From JABDIP01 sp965212545 (lineage in GTDB: Bacteria > Pseudomonadota > Alphaproteobacteria > DSM-16000 > Inquilinaceae), in assembly GCA_965212545.1 (NCBI GenBank), contig CBDBVB010000020.1:129117-193116 (forward strand): a stretch of 64,000 nt of DNA, written 5' to 3'. Below the pieces are notes generated by a model that was not told the origin of the DNA, made no database searches, and saw only the letters and a program-made list of their open reading frames with translations. Below, in pieces: positions 54,033 through 63,136 of this stretch (positions within the stretch are counted from its first letter, which is position 1; the number at the start of each line of letters is the position of its first letter). Made by a program: the position numbers and the translations under genes.

Positions 54033-54461
54033 TCACAACTCCGAAACGGACTGTCTCAGACCGCCGATATGCCTGTCCCATCCGGCATCGAGAGCGGCAA
54101 GTAGGCCAAGCGCGGCCGACCCGGCGGCGTCGATCCCTTCATGCTTCAGGGTCAGTTTTGTGCCGCCGTGAATTTCCTCAAGCGTCCACGTGACAGTGGT
54201 CATCACGCCGTTCAAGGGCTTGATGGTGAAGGTGTAAACGAGCGTGGATGGCGGCTCCATTCGCTCAACCGTTCCCCAACACAGTCTGACCGGCGCGCCG
54301 TCCTCGGAACTGCCGAGAAGAGCAAAGTCCTGACCGTCTGCCAAATCGGCCTCCGCCGGATGAAACCATTGGGCGAGCTTGTCTTTTTCGGTCAGGAACG
54401 CCCATACCGTGTCGCGGGGCGCGGGGAAGAAGGCGGTCTTCATGATGGTCGCGTCAGTCAT
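54033..54461 (-). CDS. SRPBCC (AHSA1-like) domain protein
   Basis: A 142-residue helix-grip protein: KTAFFPAPRDTVWAFLTEKDKLAQWFHP at the N-terminus (split: FFPAPRDTVW, KLAQWFHP), the beta sheet with LVYTFTIKPL, and a C-terminal helix with GWDRHIGGLR. The ATG at 54461 overlaps the ArsR stop and is preferred over 54485. ArsR-SRPBCC pairs are a common small operon in proteobacteria; the ligand is unknown. Confidence 0.85.
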   Translation of the reverse strand: MTDATIMKTAFFPAPRDTVWAFLTEKDKLAQWFHPAEADLADGQDFALLGSSEDGAPVRLCWGTVERMEPPSTLVYTFTIKPLNGVMTTVTWTLEEIHGGTKLTLKHEGIDAAGSAALGLLAALDAGWDRHIGGLRQSVSEL

Positions 54462-54792
54462 CGTTTTTACTCTCACCTTTGTCATTATCGATTGCCGTTT
54501 GAAGTCTGCTCAGACGTTCGTCCCAGGAGCGGCTGAAGTGGTTGATCCAATCCGCGACCGATTTCAGGCCCGTCGGCTCAAGCCGGTTGATCCGTTCCCG
54601 CCCTTTTGGGTGGACGGAAATCAGTGCGCCCTGTTCGAGGATTGTCAGGTGCTTCTTGACCGCTGCCCGAGTCATGTCGAAATGGGCCGCGACCTCGCCG
54701 ATCGTCATGTCGCTGGCGCTCAGATGCAGCAGGATCATCCGCCGGGTCGGATCGGCGAGGGCCCGAAACGGGCCCTGCACATCCACACTCAC
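54454..54792 (-). CDS. ArsR-family transcriptional regulator
   Basis: A 112-residue winged-helix repressor with FRALADPTRRMILLHLSAS, helix-turn-helix MTIGEVAAHFDMTRAAVKKH and wing region GALISVHPKGRERI. It has no metal-binding Cys motif. The frame continues upstream to a TTG at 54909, but the family N-terminus begins at the GTG at 54792, giving the usual length of about 110. It probably autoregulates this operon through the palindrome at 54941. Confidence 0.8.
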   Translation of the reverse strand: MSVDVQGPFRALADPTRRMILLHLSASDMTIGEVAAHFDMTRAAVKKHLTILEQGALISVHPKGRERINRLEPTGLKSVADWINHFSRSWDERLSRLQTAIDNDKGESKNDD

Positions 54793-54940
54793 GGGGCGAT
54801 CGGCAAGAAGTCGAACTCGCCATCCTGATAAAGGAATGTGATGCAGTCGGTCTCGATTGTCATCGCGCTGAATACCGAACGGCAATTCCTCCACATTGGA
54901 AATCTCCAAAATGATACCTTATAGTTCCATATTTATGCAG

Positions 54941-54952
54941 TACCAATTGGTA
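54941..54952. promoter_or_regulatory. Palindrome upstream of ArsR operon
   Basis: TACCAATTGGTA is a perfect 12-bp palindrome. Its right side runs into GGTATCAT (54949-54956), which is the inverse of ATGATACC at 54911-54918. The local A+T-rich stretch looks like a promoter. Candidate ArsR operator. Confidence 0.5.
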
Positions 54953-55140
54953 TCATGTCAAGCGATTTGATTCCGCGTGGCTTTGGCTGGGTGCGGCGCG
55001 TGAACAAGTCGGGCGATTGAGAGAAGACCAATGGCGGATCGTCATCCACCGCTTGCGCATTCGTCTTGGTTGGAGTGACATGGGGCGGCCTGCGGGAGCG
55101 GCGGTACGAAACCGTCGCCATGCGGCCTCGGAGGATGCCC

Positions 55141-55662
55141 ATGGCCAGGACGCTCGTTCTCACCTTCATCGCCGCCGACAAGCCCGGACTCGTCGAGCGG
55201 CTGTCGGAAACCGTGGCGGGACAGGGCGGCAACTGGCTGGAGAGCCGAATGGTGCATCTGGCCGAGAAATTCGCCGGGCTTGCCAGGGTCGAGGTTCCGG
55301 CCGACAAGGCCGCGTCGCTCCGGGCCGCCGTGATGGCCTTGGGGTCGGAAGGTTTTCACCTGACGATCGAAGAGGCGATGGCTGGGGCTACGCCGGAAGG
55401 CCCGGTCCTGATCGTCGATCTGGTGGGGCCCGATCATCCCGGCATCGTCCGTGAGATCGCCCATTGCCTTGCGGAGCGCGGGGTCAGCGTCGAGGAGATG
55501 GAGACCGACATTCGCGGTGCGCCCATGGGCGGCGGCTTGCTGTTCTATGCCCGCGCCCGGCTGCGCGTCCCGGCCGGGTTGAGCGAGGACGCCCTGCGCG
55601 ATGCGCTGGAAGCGCTGGCGGCCACGCTGACGGTCGACATCAGCTTGCGCGAGACAAAATGA
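55141..55662 (+). CDS. Double ACT-domain regulator (GcvR-like)
   Basis: A 173-residue protein with two ACT domains. The first starts TLVLTFIAADKPGLVERLSE and the second VLIVDLVGPDHPGIVREIAH. ACT pairs of this type (GcvR group) bind amino acids and act as regulators. GGAGG before the ATG at 55141 decides the start over in-frame upstream codons. It converges with the racemase gene. Confidence 0.85.
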   Translation: MARTLVLTFIAADKPGLVERLSETVAGQGGNWLESRMVHLAEKFAGLARVEVPADKAASLRAAVMALGSEGFHLTIEEAMAGATPEGPVLIVDLVGPDHPGIVREIAHCLAERGVSVEEMETDIRGAPMGGGLLFYARARLRVPAGLSEDALRDALEALAATLTVDISLRETK

Positions 55663-55695
55663 TCGAACGACCGCCGACGCGGGTCCGAAAAACGA

Positions 55696-56451
55696 TCAGG
55701 TGAGGAACTCCCGCTTCGGCGGGTCCGGCCAGGCGCGCTTACTGTGGCAGATGCCGGCGCGGACGCAAAGCTCGGCCATGGCCAGGCTGGCCGGCACCGG
55801 ATTGATCACCGGAACGCCGATCCGTCGCTGCAATTCGCCCGTGATGTCATGGAAGGCCATGCTGATGCAGCCAAGGATCAGTATATCCGCGCCATCTTCT
55901 TCCACGGCGAGGCGCCCGGCCCGGGCGATGCGCTCCAGCGCGCGATCGCGATCCTGCGCCAGATCCATGACCGACATGCCCATGCCGCGCGAAGAGGCGA
56001 AACGGTCGCCGAGCCCATGCTTGCGGGCGGTCTCGTGCGGCCGGCCGACGCCACCATCCAGCGGCGAGATGATCGAGAAGCGGCTGCCCAGCTGGGCGGC
56101 CAGATGCATCGCGCTTTCGCCGGAGCCGATGATCGGGATGGTCGCGATCTCGCGCGCCGCATCGATGCCGGGGTCGCCGAAACAACTGATAATCACCGCC
56201 TCGTAGCCCTGGGACTCGGCCTCGGCGACCGACTCCAGCATGGCCGGCACCGCCAGCGCGGCCTCGTAGTCGGATTCGATCGAGCCCGGACCCTGCGGCG
56301 GCACCGCCACATCGACTTCGACATCGGGACTCGCCCAGTCGTTCAGGACGACCCTGCGGCGTTCGACCTCGGCCTGTCCAAGTTCGGTTTTGTGCTTCGC
56401 GGTGGCGAACTGGTAGAGAAGCCGGATCCAGCCGCCCGGCCTTGCGCTCAT
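55696..56451 (-). CDS. Aspartate/glutamate (hydantoin) racemase-family protein
   Basis: A 251-residue Asp/Glu racemase-fold protein with the two catalytic Cys in IISCFGDPG (about 88) and LGCISMAF (about 190). The length and the GxSxMH-type segment fit hydantoin or allantoin racemases. ATGA overlap couples it to the M28 paralogue 3. In this locus it may convert D- and L- forms of an amino-acid derivative before hydrolysis, which fits the hydantoinase-like logic of peptidases with racemase. Confidence 0.87.
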   Translation of the reverse strand: MSARPGGWIRLLYQFATAKHKTELGQAEVERRRVVLNDWASPDVEVDVAVPPQGPGSIESDYEAALAVPAMLESVAEAESQGYEAVIISCFGDPGIDAAREIATIPIIGSGESAMHLAAQLGSRFSIISPLDGGVGRPHETARKHGLGDRFASSRGMGMSVMDLAQDRDRALERIARAGRLAVEEDGADILILGCISMAFHDITGELQRRIGVPVINPVPASLAMAELCVRAGICHSKRAWPDPPKREFLT

Positions 56452-58193
56452 GGCGTCGCCGACTCCACAAGGCGGCGGGCATCGTTCATGGCGGAGACGA
56501 AGCGGTTGAGCCCGCGCATCAACTGGGTCTTGGCGAATCCGATGGTGTCGTCCCCGTGCTCTGACAAGTCCACCGCGGCATGCAGCACCGGCAGGGGCGG
56601 TGCGGTATAGGCCGGATCATGCGAGAACCGCACCCCGCGCGTGAAGTTTATCGGCACCAGTATCCGCGCCAGGCCCATCTGCACGGTATTGGCCGCATCC
56701 TCCGAGACCGCGCCGGCATCGATGGCGGCATAGAGATGGTCCAGGGCCTGTTCCAGCTCAGTCGTCGCCAGTTGCGCCGGATCGAGGTCGAACCGGTGAC
56801 CGGCGGCCTCTTGATATCCTGCGATCGTCGCCCGGAATTCGCGGGTCGCCTGGGTCCAGTCCGCCGGCAGGACTGGCGCGTTGGCGTGGCGCAGGACCGA
56901 CAGCAGATAGATCTTCAGATCGGTCATCATCACGTCGCGGTCGGCGATCTCCAGCGTGTCGTTCTCGGTATGCCAGGCGATGTTCCCGCCGCAACCGCTG
57001 ACGTCGTAGTAGCCCTTTTCTGCGCGTACATCGTTCGGCATGGTCGAGCTCAGCATGAAATAGCTGCTGAGGCCGATATTGTTGAACGAGTAGTCGCCGG
57101 CCTGATTGGGGCGCTTGAACTTCGGCGGCGCCCCCGTGACATGCTCGATGATCTGGGTGACGAAGGGCTGCATTTCCGGCATGCAGGTTGTCTGGTGGTA
57201 CGAGGTCGCCCAGCGGCAGCCCGGCGAGTCGCAATTGATCTGGGCAACGCAATTCTCGTCGAGGTCGATCGCGAAGGCGTCGGCATACCAGGTGCTGCCG
57301 GCGTAGCGGCCGGTCGAATGACCGGGCCACCAGGCGATCCGCACCGAGCGCCGCAGAGATTGCCGGTTTTGCCAAAGCACCCGCGCCAGCTCCAGCAGCG
57401 TGGCGTCGCCGGTGGCGTTGTCGCCAATGCCGACGTCCCAGCTGTCATAGTGGCCATGTACGAAGACAAAGCGCTCGGACTCGCCGGCGCCGGGAATGTG
57501 CACGGTCGGGATGGCCTGGTCGAACCAACCCTCCTGCATCTCGGTCCGGATTGTCGCTTCGCCGCCATTCTGTGCCAGAGCGATCAGCGCCCGTCCGCTT
57601 GGATTGTTGACCGCCACGACCGGGATCGTCGGCTTGCGCGGCAGATCGTCGAGATCGGGGGTGCCCCAGATGGTGGTGCAGGTGCCCCAATGGATGTCGA
57701 TGCCGGGATTGACCGCAATCAGGCCGATCGCACCCCATTCCTCCGCCAACTGGGTCAGGGCGGGGTTGCCGAATCCCTCGGTCACCAGGATGCGTCCGGC
57801 AATGCGTGCCTTTACATCATCCCAGCTGGTGAAGCTGTCGCCGAACAGCTCGCGGACGTCCCGCGAGTAGGAGCGCAGGTTTTTGACATTGGCGCCAAGG
57901 TAGACCAGCTCTCCCGAGATCCCGTCCGGCGCGCTGATGCTCATCGATGGCGGCTTGGCCCGATGGGTCTCCCCGGCGGCCTCGACCGAGGCGGAGATCG
58001 GGACGCTGAGAAAGACATTCGGGCGGTGCATTTCGACCGGGACGCCCAGAGCCTTCAGCCTGTCGGCGATCACTTCGGCGCTGGCGTTCACGTCTTCCGG
58101 GCGCCAGCGTGGCAACTCGGCGAAGGCCTCGACCAGCGACCAGGGCGCGTCCAGGCACAGCGAGTCGAGAAGAGTCTGTTCCACCGTATTCAT
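56448..58193 (-). CDS. M28-family/PA-domain peptidase-like protein, paralogue 3
   Basis: A 581-residue paralogue of the genes at 46860 and 49673. HGHYDSWD (about 244), GIGDNATG, NCDSPGC (about 320) and WHTEND (about 404) are present, and again WPGHSTGRYAGS (about 287) replaces the Glu-Glu motif. The ATG at 58193 is preferred to a GTG at 58199 because GGAGG lies 8 bases before it. First gene of an operon with the racemase, divergent from the peptide importer across the third operator. Confidence 0.82.
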   Translation of the reverse strand: MNTVEQTLLDSLCLDAPWSLVEAFAELPRWRPEDVNASAEVIADRLKALGVPVEMHRPNVFLSVPISASVEAAGETHRAKPPSMSISAPDGISGELVYLGANVKNLRSYSRDVRELFGDSFTSWDDVKARIAGRILVTEGFGNPALTQLAEEWGAIGLIAVNPGIDIHWGTCTTIWGTPDLDDLPRKPTIPVVAVNNPSGRALIALAQNGGEATIRTEMQEGWFDQAIPTVHIPGAGESERFVFVHGHYDSWDVGIGDNATGDATLLELARVLWQNRQSLRRSVRIAWWPGHSTGRYAGSTWYADAFAIDLDENCVAQINCDSPGCRWATSYHQTTCMPEMQPFVTQIIEHVTGAPPKFKRPNQAGDYSFNNIGLSSYFMLSSTMPNDVRAEKGYYDVSGCGGNIAWHTENDTLEIADRDVMMTDLKIYLLSVLRHANAPVLPADWTQATREFRATIAGYQEAAGHRFDLDPAQLATTELEQALDHLYAAIDAGAVSEDAANTVQMGLARILVPINFTRGVRFSHDPAYTAPPLPVLHAAVDLSEHGDDTIGFAKTQLMRGLNRFVSAMNDARRLVESATP

Positions 58194-58297
58194 CGCCACG
58201 ACCTCCCATGGACCTTACTTCTTGTGCCGCGGCGCCGGACTGAATCGCCCCCGAAACGACAAACGTGTTTACCCAGCCTAATTCGTGAGACAGAATA

Positions 58298-58324
58298 ATG
58301 AAACAGCGTTTCGATGCGTGAAAA
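58298..58324. promoter_or_regulatory. IclR-type operator, three half-sites (site 3)
   Basis: ATGAAAC, GTTTCGA and GTGAAAA separated by 3 bases each, alternating orientation, 27 bp as in sites 1 and 2. It lies between the divergent M28 paralogue 3 (start 58193) and the importer's binding protein (start 58529). Confidence 0.7.
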
Positions 58325-58528
58325 GCTGTGGAGTTCGCCGGCACTGCGAGGACCGTTGGTCGACAGCGGCCGCTTGCGGTGTGAAGATGACGGAAATGGC
58401 CGGGCCATCGGTGCGGGAGGCACCAGGCGGCGCCGGCTGCGGGCCGGGCAACGCGCCGAAACGTGGCGTACGGCGCACCAGCCCGCCGCAACGGCAGACG
58501 AAAGAGCTGCCATGACCGGAGGCAGACC

Positions 58529-60208
58529 ATGAAAAGAACAGCAACATTGTTGTCCGCCATCGCGCTTGGAACCGGCGCATTGGCGATCGATGCCGGGTTC
58601 CTGGCCACCGAGGCGACGGCCGCCGGCGACCAGATTCGCCCGCTGACCCTTTGGTCCCGCACCCAGGCCGCCAATCCGCAGGCCTATCAGGCGGCGCAGT
58701 TGATCGCTCAGAACTGGCGCAAGCTCGGCCTGGAGGTCGAGGTTCGCGGGATCCCGCGTCCCCAGCAATCGGACCTGGTCTGGTACAACCGGGACAAATG
58801 GGACGTCACCATGTGGCAGATGGTCGGGCGCCCCGAGCGCAGCGACCCGGACGAGTTCGTTTACAACCTATTCCACTCCTCCACGGCGCCCACCGGCTAC
58901 AATTTCGTCGGCTACATCAATCCGGAATATGACGCCGTCGCCGAGCAGCAGCGCCGCACCACCAATGTCGAAGAACGCCGCGAACTGGTCTTTGAGGCGC
59001 AGCAAATCGTCGACGACGATCAGGTCTATGCGTTCCTCGTATATCCGGCCAAGGTTTTCGCCTTCGACAACACCGTCTTCGCGGCGGACTCCGTGGTCGA
59101 GCAGCCCGGCCTGGGCATCAAGAATTTCTGGACCTATGTCGGCGCCGAGCCGCTGACCGATCAGCGCGATATGATCCTGAACAGCTCCGACGAGCTGAAG
59201 GCGATAAACCCGTTCTACATCAGCGGCGCCACCGACAGTTGGGTGACCGAGCTGATCTGGGACCGGCTGATGAGGATCGGCCCGGACGGCCTGCCGCATC
59301 CCTGGGCGGCCGAGACCGTGACCTGGAACGACGACAACACCATCGACGTCACGCTGCGCTCGGGCATGCAATGGCATGACGGCCAGCCGGTGACCTCTGA
59401 AGACGTGGTGTTCTCGTTCAGCGCGCCGGCAACCGGTGATCTGGTGCCGATGTACAAGCCCTTCGTCGCCAATATCGCCAATGTCGAGGCGGTCGACGAG
59501 CTTACCGCTCGCTTCACCCTTAACGAGCCGAGCGCCGCCTTCCTGACCTCGTCCCTCGCCAAGCTCAACCTCGTGCCAAAGCATGTCTGGGAGCCGCTGC
59601 TGGCGACCATCGAGGGGACCGGCGACAACGCGGAATCGATCCTCGAGGAGTCACGGATCGGTTCCGGCCCGTTCCGCTTCGCCCGGTGGAACTTCCAGGA
59701 AGAGGTCGTGCTCGACGCCAACCAAGACCACTGGTCGGCGCCCAAGATCGATCGCTGGATCATCCGTGTGGTGACCAATGTGGAGGCCGGCCTGGGCATG
59801 CTGCGTCGCGGTGAGATCAACTTCATGAGCGACTACACCGGCGATCCGCAGGTGCTGCTGGATGTCGCCGCCGAAGATGGCGATCTGGAGGTGATCGACT
59901 CGGTCGACATCGGATTCCAGTATCTGGCCTTCAACCATCGGCGGGCGCCGTTCAACGACACCGCGTTGCGCAAGGCGCTGTCGCTGTCCATCGACCGCAA
60001 CCTGATGGTGGCTGCGGCGTGGAACGGGTTCGCGGTGCCGGCTAACAGCCATGTATCGCCGGCGCTGGCGTATTGGCACAACGACGCGACCGACGCCATG
60101 GAGACGGGTCTCGATCTCGCCAAGGCGCTGCTGGACGAGGGCGGTTACGAAGTCATCGACGGCCGGCTGCACTATCCGGACGGCGTGGCCGAGCAATTCG
60201 AGGAGTAG
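58529..60208 (+). CDS. Peptide ABC transporter solute-binding protein, apparently circularly permuted
   Basis: A 559-residue family-5 (DppA/OppA type) binding protein with signal peptide MKRTATLLSAIALGTGALA. The order of parts is unusual. Residues about 30-215 look like the part normally at the C-terminus (PLTLWSRTQAANPQ; IAQNWRKLGLEVEV; YINPEYDAVAEQQRR). The usual N-terminal part starts only at about 230 (INPFYISGATDSWV; LIWDRLMRIGPDGL; MQWHDGQPVTSEDVVFSF), and the chain ends at AKALLDEGGYEV...YPDG, where a normal protein would enter its C-terminal lobe. GGAGGC precedes the ATG. It delivers substrate to the DppB/C/D/F proteins that follow. Confidence 0.85.
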   Translation: MKRTATLLSAIALGTGALAIDAGFLATEATAAGDQIRPLTLWSRTQAANPQAYQAAQLIAQNWRKLGLEVEVRGIPRPQQSDLVWYNRDKWDVTMWQMVGRPERSDPDEFVYNLFHSSTAPTGYNFVGYINPEYDAVAEQQRRTTNVEERRELVFEAQQIVDDDQVYAFLVYPAKVFAFDNTVFAADSVVEQPGLGIKNFWTYVGAEPLTDQRDMILNSSDELKAINPFYISGATDSWVTELIWDRLMRIGPDGLPHPWAAETVTWNDDNTIDVTLRSGMQWHDGQPVTSEDVVFSFSAPATGDLVPMYKPFVANIANVEAVDELTARFTLNEPSAAFLTSSLAKLNLVPKHVWEPLLATIEGTGDNAESILEESRIGSGPFRFARWNFQEEVVLDANQDHWSAPKIDRWIIRVVTNVEAGLGMLRRGEINFMSDYTGDPQVLLDVAAEDGDLEVIDSVDIGFQYLAFNHRRAPFNDTALRKALSLSIDRNLMVAAAWNGFAVPANSHVSPALAYWHNDATDAMETGLDLAKALLDEGGYEVIDGRLHYPDGVAEQFEE

Positions 60209-60237
60209 CGAGCAAAATCCGGCCCCGATGACCCGGC

Positions 60238-61215
60238 ATGAGGCTGTTCGCGAGCAGGTTCCTGCACATGGTCTTCGTCCTTTGGGCGGTGGCCACGATC
60301 CTGTTCTTCATGTTCAGGCTTATGCCGGGGTCGCCCCTAGCGGCCTTCATCGACAACACGCTGACTGAAGAGCAGCAACTCGGCCTGATCCGGCAATTCG
60401 GCTTGGACCGGCCGCTCTACGAGCAATACTGGAAGTTCCTGGTCAATTTGCTTCAGGGCGACCTCGGGCAGTCCTTCTTCTTTAAGAAGCCGGTCACCGA
60501 GGTCCTGCTCAGCGTCTTCCCCAACACGGTTCTGCTGACCGTCACCTCGCTGCTGATCGCCTATGGCTTCGGGATCATTGCCGGGGCCTTCCTGGCCTGG
60601 AAACGGGGAACCTGGCTCGAGGGCGTCGGCATTCCGGTGGTGCTGATCAGCCGCGCCGCGCCGGAATTCTGGATCGGCATGGTGCTGCTGGCGATCTTCA
60701 GTTTCAACCTGCACTGGTTTCCGTCCGGTGGCGCCAATGCCACCGGTTCCTTTTGGGAGAGTGACTGGCACCGGATCTTTTCCCTCGATTTCGCGCATCA
60801 TCTGGCGCTGCCGGCGATCACGCTTGCTGTCTATCTGCAGGGGCTGCCGTTGCTGCTGATGCGGTCCAACATGCTGGAGGTGATGCAGGAGGAATTCGTC
60901 ACCATGGCGCGCATGAAGGGGCTCAGCGAGTGGAAGATCGTGATGCGCCATGCCGCCCGCAACGCGTTGCTGCCGGTGGTGACCGCCTTCGCCCTCGGGA
61001 TCGGCTTCTCGGTCGGCGGCAATGTCGTCGTTGAGACCGTATTCAGCTGGCCCGGCATCGGCCGTCTGTTGGTCAATGCCGTGTCCTCCAGTGATTACCC
61101 ACTGGCGCAGGGCGCCTTTCTGCTGATCACCGCGGTACTGGTGTTGATGAACTTCATCGCAGATATGCTTTATGCGGTGCTGGACCCGAGGGTGTCCCAT
61201 GGCAGTCGCCGCTGA
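60238..61215 (+). CDS. Peptide ABC transporter permease (DppB type)
   Basis: A 325-residue permease with the DppB start FLHMVFVLWAVATILFFMFRL, LLQGDLGQSFFF and EAA-loop TMARMKGLSEWKIVMRHAARNAL. It has about six helices. It lies 29 bp after the binding protein gene and overlaps the following permease start. Confidence 0.9.
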   Translation: MRLFASRFLHMVFVLWAVATILFFMFRLMPGSPLAAFIDNTLTEEQQLGLIRQFGLDRPLYEQYWKFLVNLLQGDLGQSFFFKKPVTEVLLSVFPNTVLLTVTSLLIAYGFGIIAGAFLAWKRGTWLEGVGIPVVLISRAAPEFWIGMVLLAIFSFNLHWFPSGGANATGSFWESDWHRIFSLDFAHHLALPAITLAVYLQGLPLLLMRSNMLEVMQEEFVTMARMKGLSEWKIVMRHAARNALLPVVTAFALGIGFSVGGNVVVETVFSWPGIGRLLVNAVSSSDYPLAQGAFLLITAVLVLMNFIADMLYAVLDPRVSHGSRR

Positions 61216-62118
61216 CGCCCCGCCTGCAGGGGCGCGTCCGCCCCTGCCGGCACGGTTGGCCGCCAAAGCCCGCCGGCTGGTCGCGCTGCCGACCAACGAT
61301 CCGTTCGCCATAGCCGGCCTGGTCATCTACGCCCTGTTCGTCCTGGTGGCGATCTTCGCCGATATTCTGGCGACCCACGATCCGACCGAGATCCTGTTCT
61401 TGGAGAACATGAAGCTGGCGCGCAGCATCCCGCCCGGCGCCGACCATTTCTCGGAACCACCAATCTCGGCCGCGACATCTATTCACAGCTGGTCATCGGC
61501 ACCCGCGGCGCGCTGATCGTCGGGGTGACGGCCGCGTTTGCCGTGGTCACCGTCGGCAGCGTGATCGGCCTCGTCTCCGGTTATCTTGGCGGACTGATCG
61601 ACACGCTTCTCATGCGGCTGGCGGACATCGCACTCGGCATTCCGTTCCTGCCCTTCGTGATCGTACTGGTGGCGTTCCTCGGTCCCAGCACGTGGAACGT
61701 GGTGCTGGGAATCGCGCTGCTGTTGTGGCCGAACACCGCCAGGGTGATCCGCAGCCAAGTGCTGTCGCTGCGCGAACGCTCCTTCATCGAGGCGGCGCGG
61801 GTCACCGGGTCGGGCACATGGCGGGTGCTGTTCGTCCACATTGCCCCCAACATCCTGCCGCTATCGCTACTGTATGGTTCCATCGCAGTAGGCTGGGCGA
61901 TCCTGACCGAGGCGGCGATCAGTTTCCTGGGCTTCGGTTCCTCCGAAACCATTTCCTGGGGCTATATGTTGCAGGACGCTTACGCATCGCAGGCCCTGTC
62001 CCGGGGCCATTACTTCTGGTTCGTGCCACCGGGCGTGTGCATCGTTCTGGTCGTGGTGGCCGGATTCTTCATCAGCCGCGGTTACGAAGAGCTGTTCTTC
62101 CCGAAGCTGCGGGACTGA
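61199..62118 (+). pseudogene. Peptide ABC transporter permease (DppC type) with a frameshift
   Basis: Frame 1 starts at the ATG at 61199 and covers the N-terminal helix (FAIAGLVIYALFVLVAIFAD) to PPGADHF at about 61448. The family sequence LGTTNLGRDIYSQLVIGTRG then continues in the next frame to 62118 with EAA-loop FIEAARVTGSGTWRVLFVHI. One missing base in CATTTCTC (likely TTTT) restores the reading. The joined protein would be about 306 residues, normal for DppC. Either a real mutation that disables the importer or a sequencing or assembly error. Confidence 0.85.
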
Positions 62119-62122
62119 GCCC

Positions 62123-63136
62123 GTGCCGCCGATCCTCTCGATCCAGGACCTTTCCGTGCACTACCGCACCGACCGCGGTTCTATCCAGGCAGTCGACGGT
62201 GCGTCCCTGGACGTCCCGGCCGGTGCGGTCGTCGGGCTGGTCGGCGAGTCCGGCTGTGGCAAGACCACTGCCGCGCGCGCCATCACCGGTGTGATTCCGT
62301 CCAACGCCACCGTCGCCGGCGGCCGAATCCTGTTCGACGGCAAAGATCTGGCCGGGTTGAGCAACCGGCAGATGAAGCCGCTGCGCTGGCGTGAGATCGC
62401 CTTCATTCCGCAGAGCGCGATGAACTCGCTGGACCCGGTCTACCGTGTCGGCGCGCAGGTGATGGAAGTGCTTGTCGACCGGGGCGGATTCGACCGGTCG
62501 CGAGCGCGGGCGCGGTCGGCGGAACTGTTCGATATGGTAGGGCTCGATCCGAGCCGGCTGCGCGATTTTCCGCACCAGTTCAGTGGCGGCATGCGCCAAC
62601 GCGCGGCGATTGCACTGGCACTGGCGCTGGAGCCTCGGCTGATCATCGCCGACGAGCCGGTGACCGCGCTGGACGTGGTGGTCCAGAGACAGGTGCTCGA
62701 CGTCTTCAAATCGCTACAGGAACGACTTGGTCTGTCGGTCATCCTGGTCACTCACGACATCAGCGTCGTCGCCTACACCTGCGACCAGGTGGTGGTGATG
62801 TATGCCGGGCAGGTCGTGGAATCGGGACCGGTCGGCACGGTGCTGTCCTCGCCGTTCCACCCCTATACGATGGGCCTATACAACGCATTTCCGGACCTTC
62901 AGAGCAGCGGCGGCACGCTTGTGCCGATCGACGGCAGCCCGCCGGATCTGATGCGGCCGCCGCCCGGATGCCGGTTCCGCGAGCGCTGCCCCTTTTCCGA
63001 GGCGGGATGCACTGAACCACCGGTGATGGAACAGGTCCAGCAGGACCATCTGGCGGCGTGCTGGCGGACCGGAGAAGCCGCGACGCTGCGGGCGCGCGCC
63101 GAAGACCCGGCGACCTGGGAGCGCGCGCCAGCATGA
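62123..63136 (+). CDS. Peptide ABC transporter ATPase (DppD type)
   Basis: A 337-residue ATPase with Walker A GESGCGKTTAARAI, signature FSGGMRQRAAIALA, Walker B LIIADEPVTALD and the oligopeptide-transporter C-terminal signature HPYTMGLYNAFPD...CRFRERCPFSEAGC, whose Cys may bind an Fe-S cluster. The start is a GTG. ATGA overlap with DppF. Confidence 0.92.
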   Translation: MPPILSIQDLSVHYRTDRGSIQAVDGASLDVPAGAVVGLVGESGCGKTTAARAITGVIPSNATVAGGRILFDGKDLAGLSNRQMKPLRWREIAFIPQSAMNSLDPVYRVGAQVMEVLVDRGGFDRSRARARSAELFDMVGLDPSRLRDFPHQFSGGMRQRAAIALALALEPRLIIADEPVTALDVVVQRQVLDVFKSLQERLGLSVILVTHDISVVAYTCDQVVVMYAGQVVESGPVGTVLSSPFHPYTMGLYNAFPDLQSSGGTLVPIDGSPPDLMRPPPGCRFRERCPFSEAGCTEPPVMEQVQQDHLAACWRTGEAATLRARAEDPATWERAPA

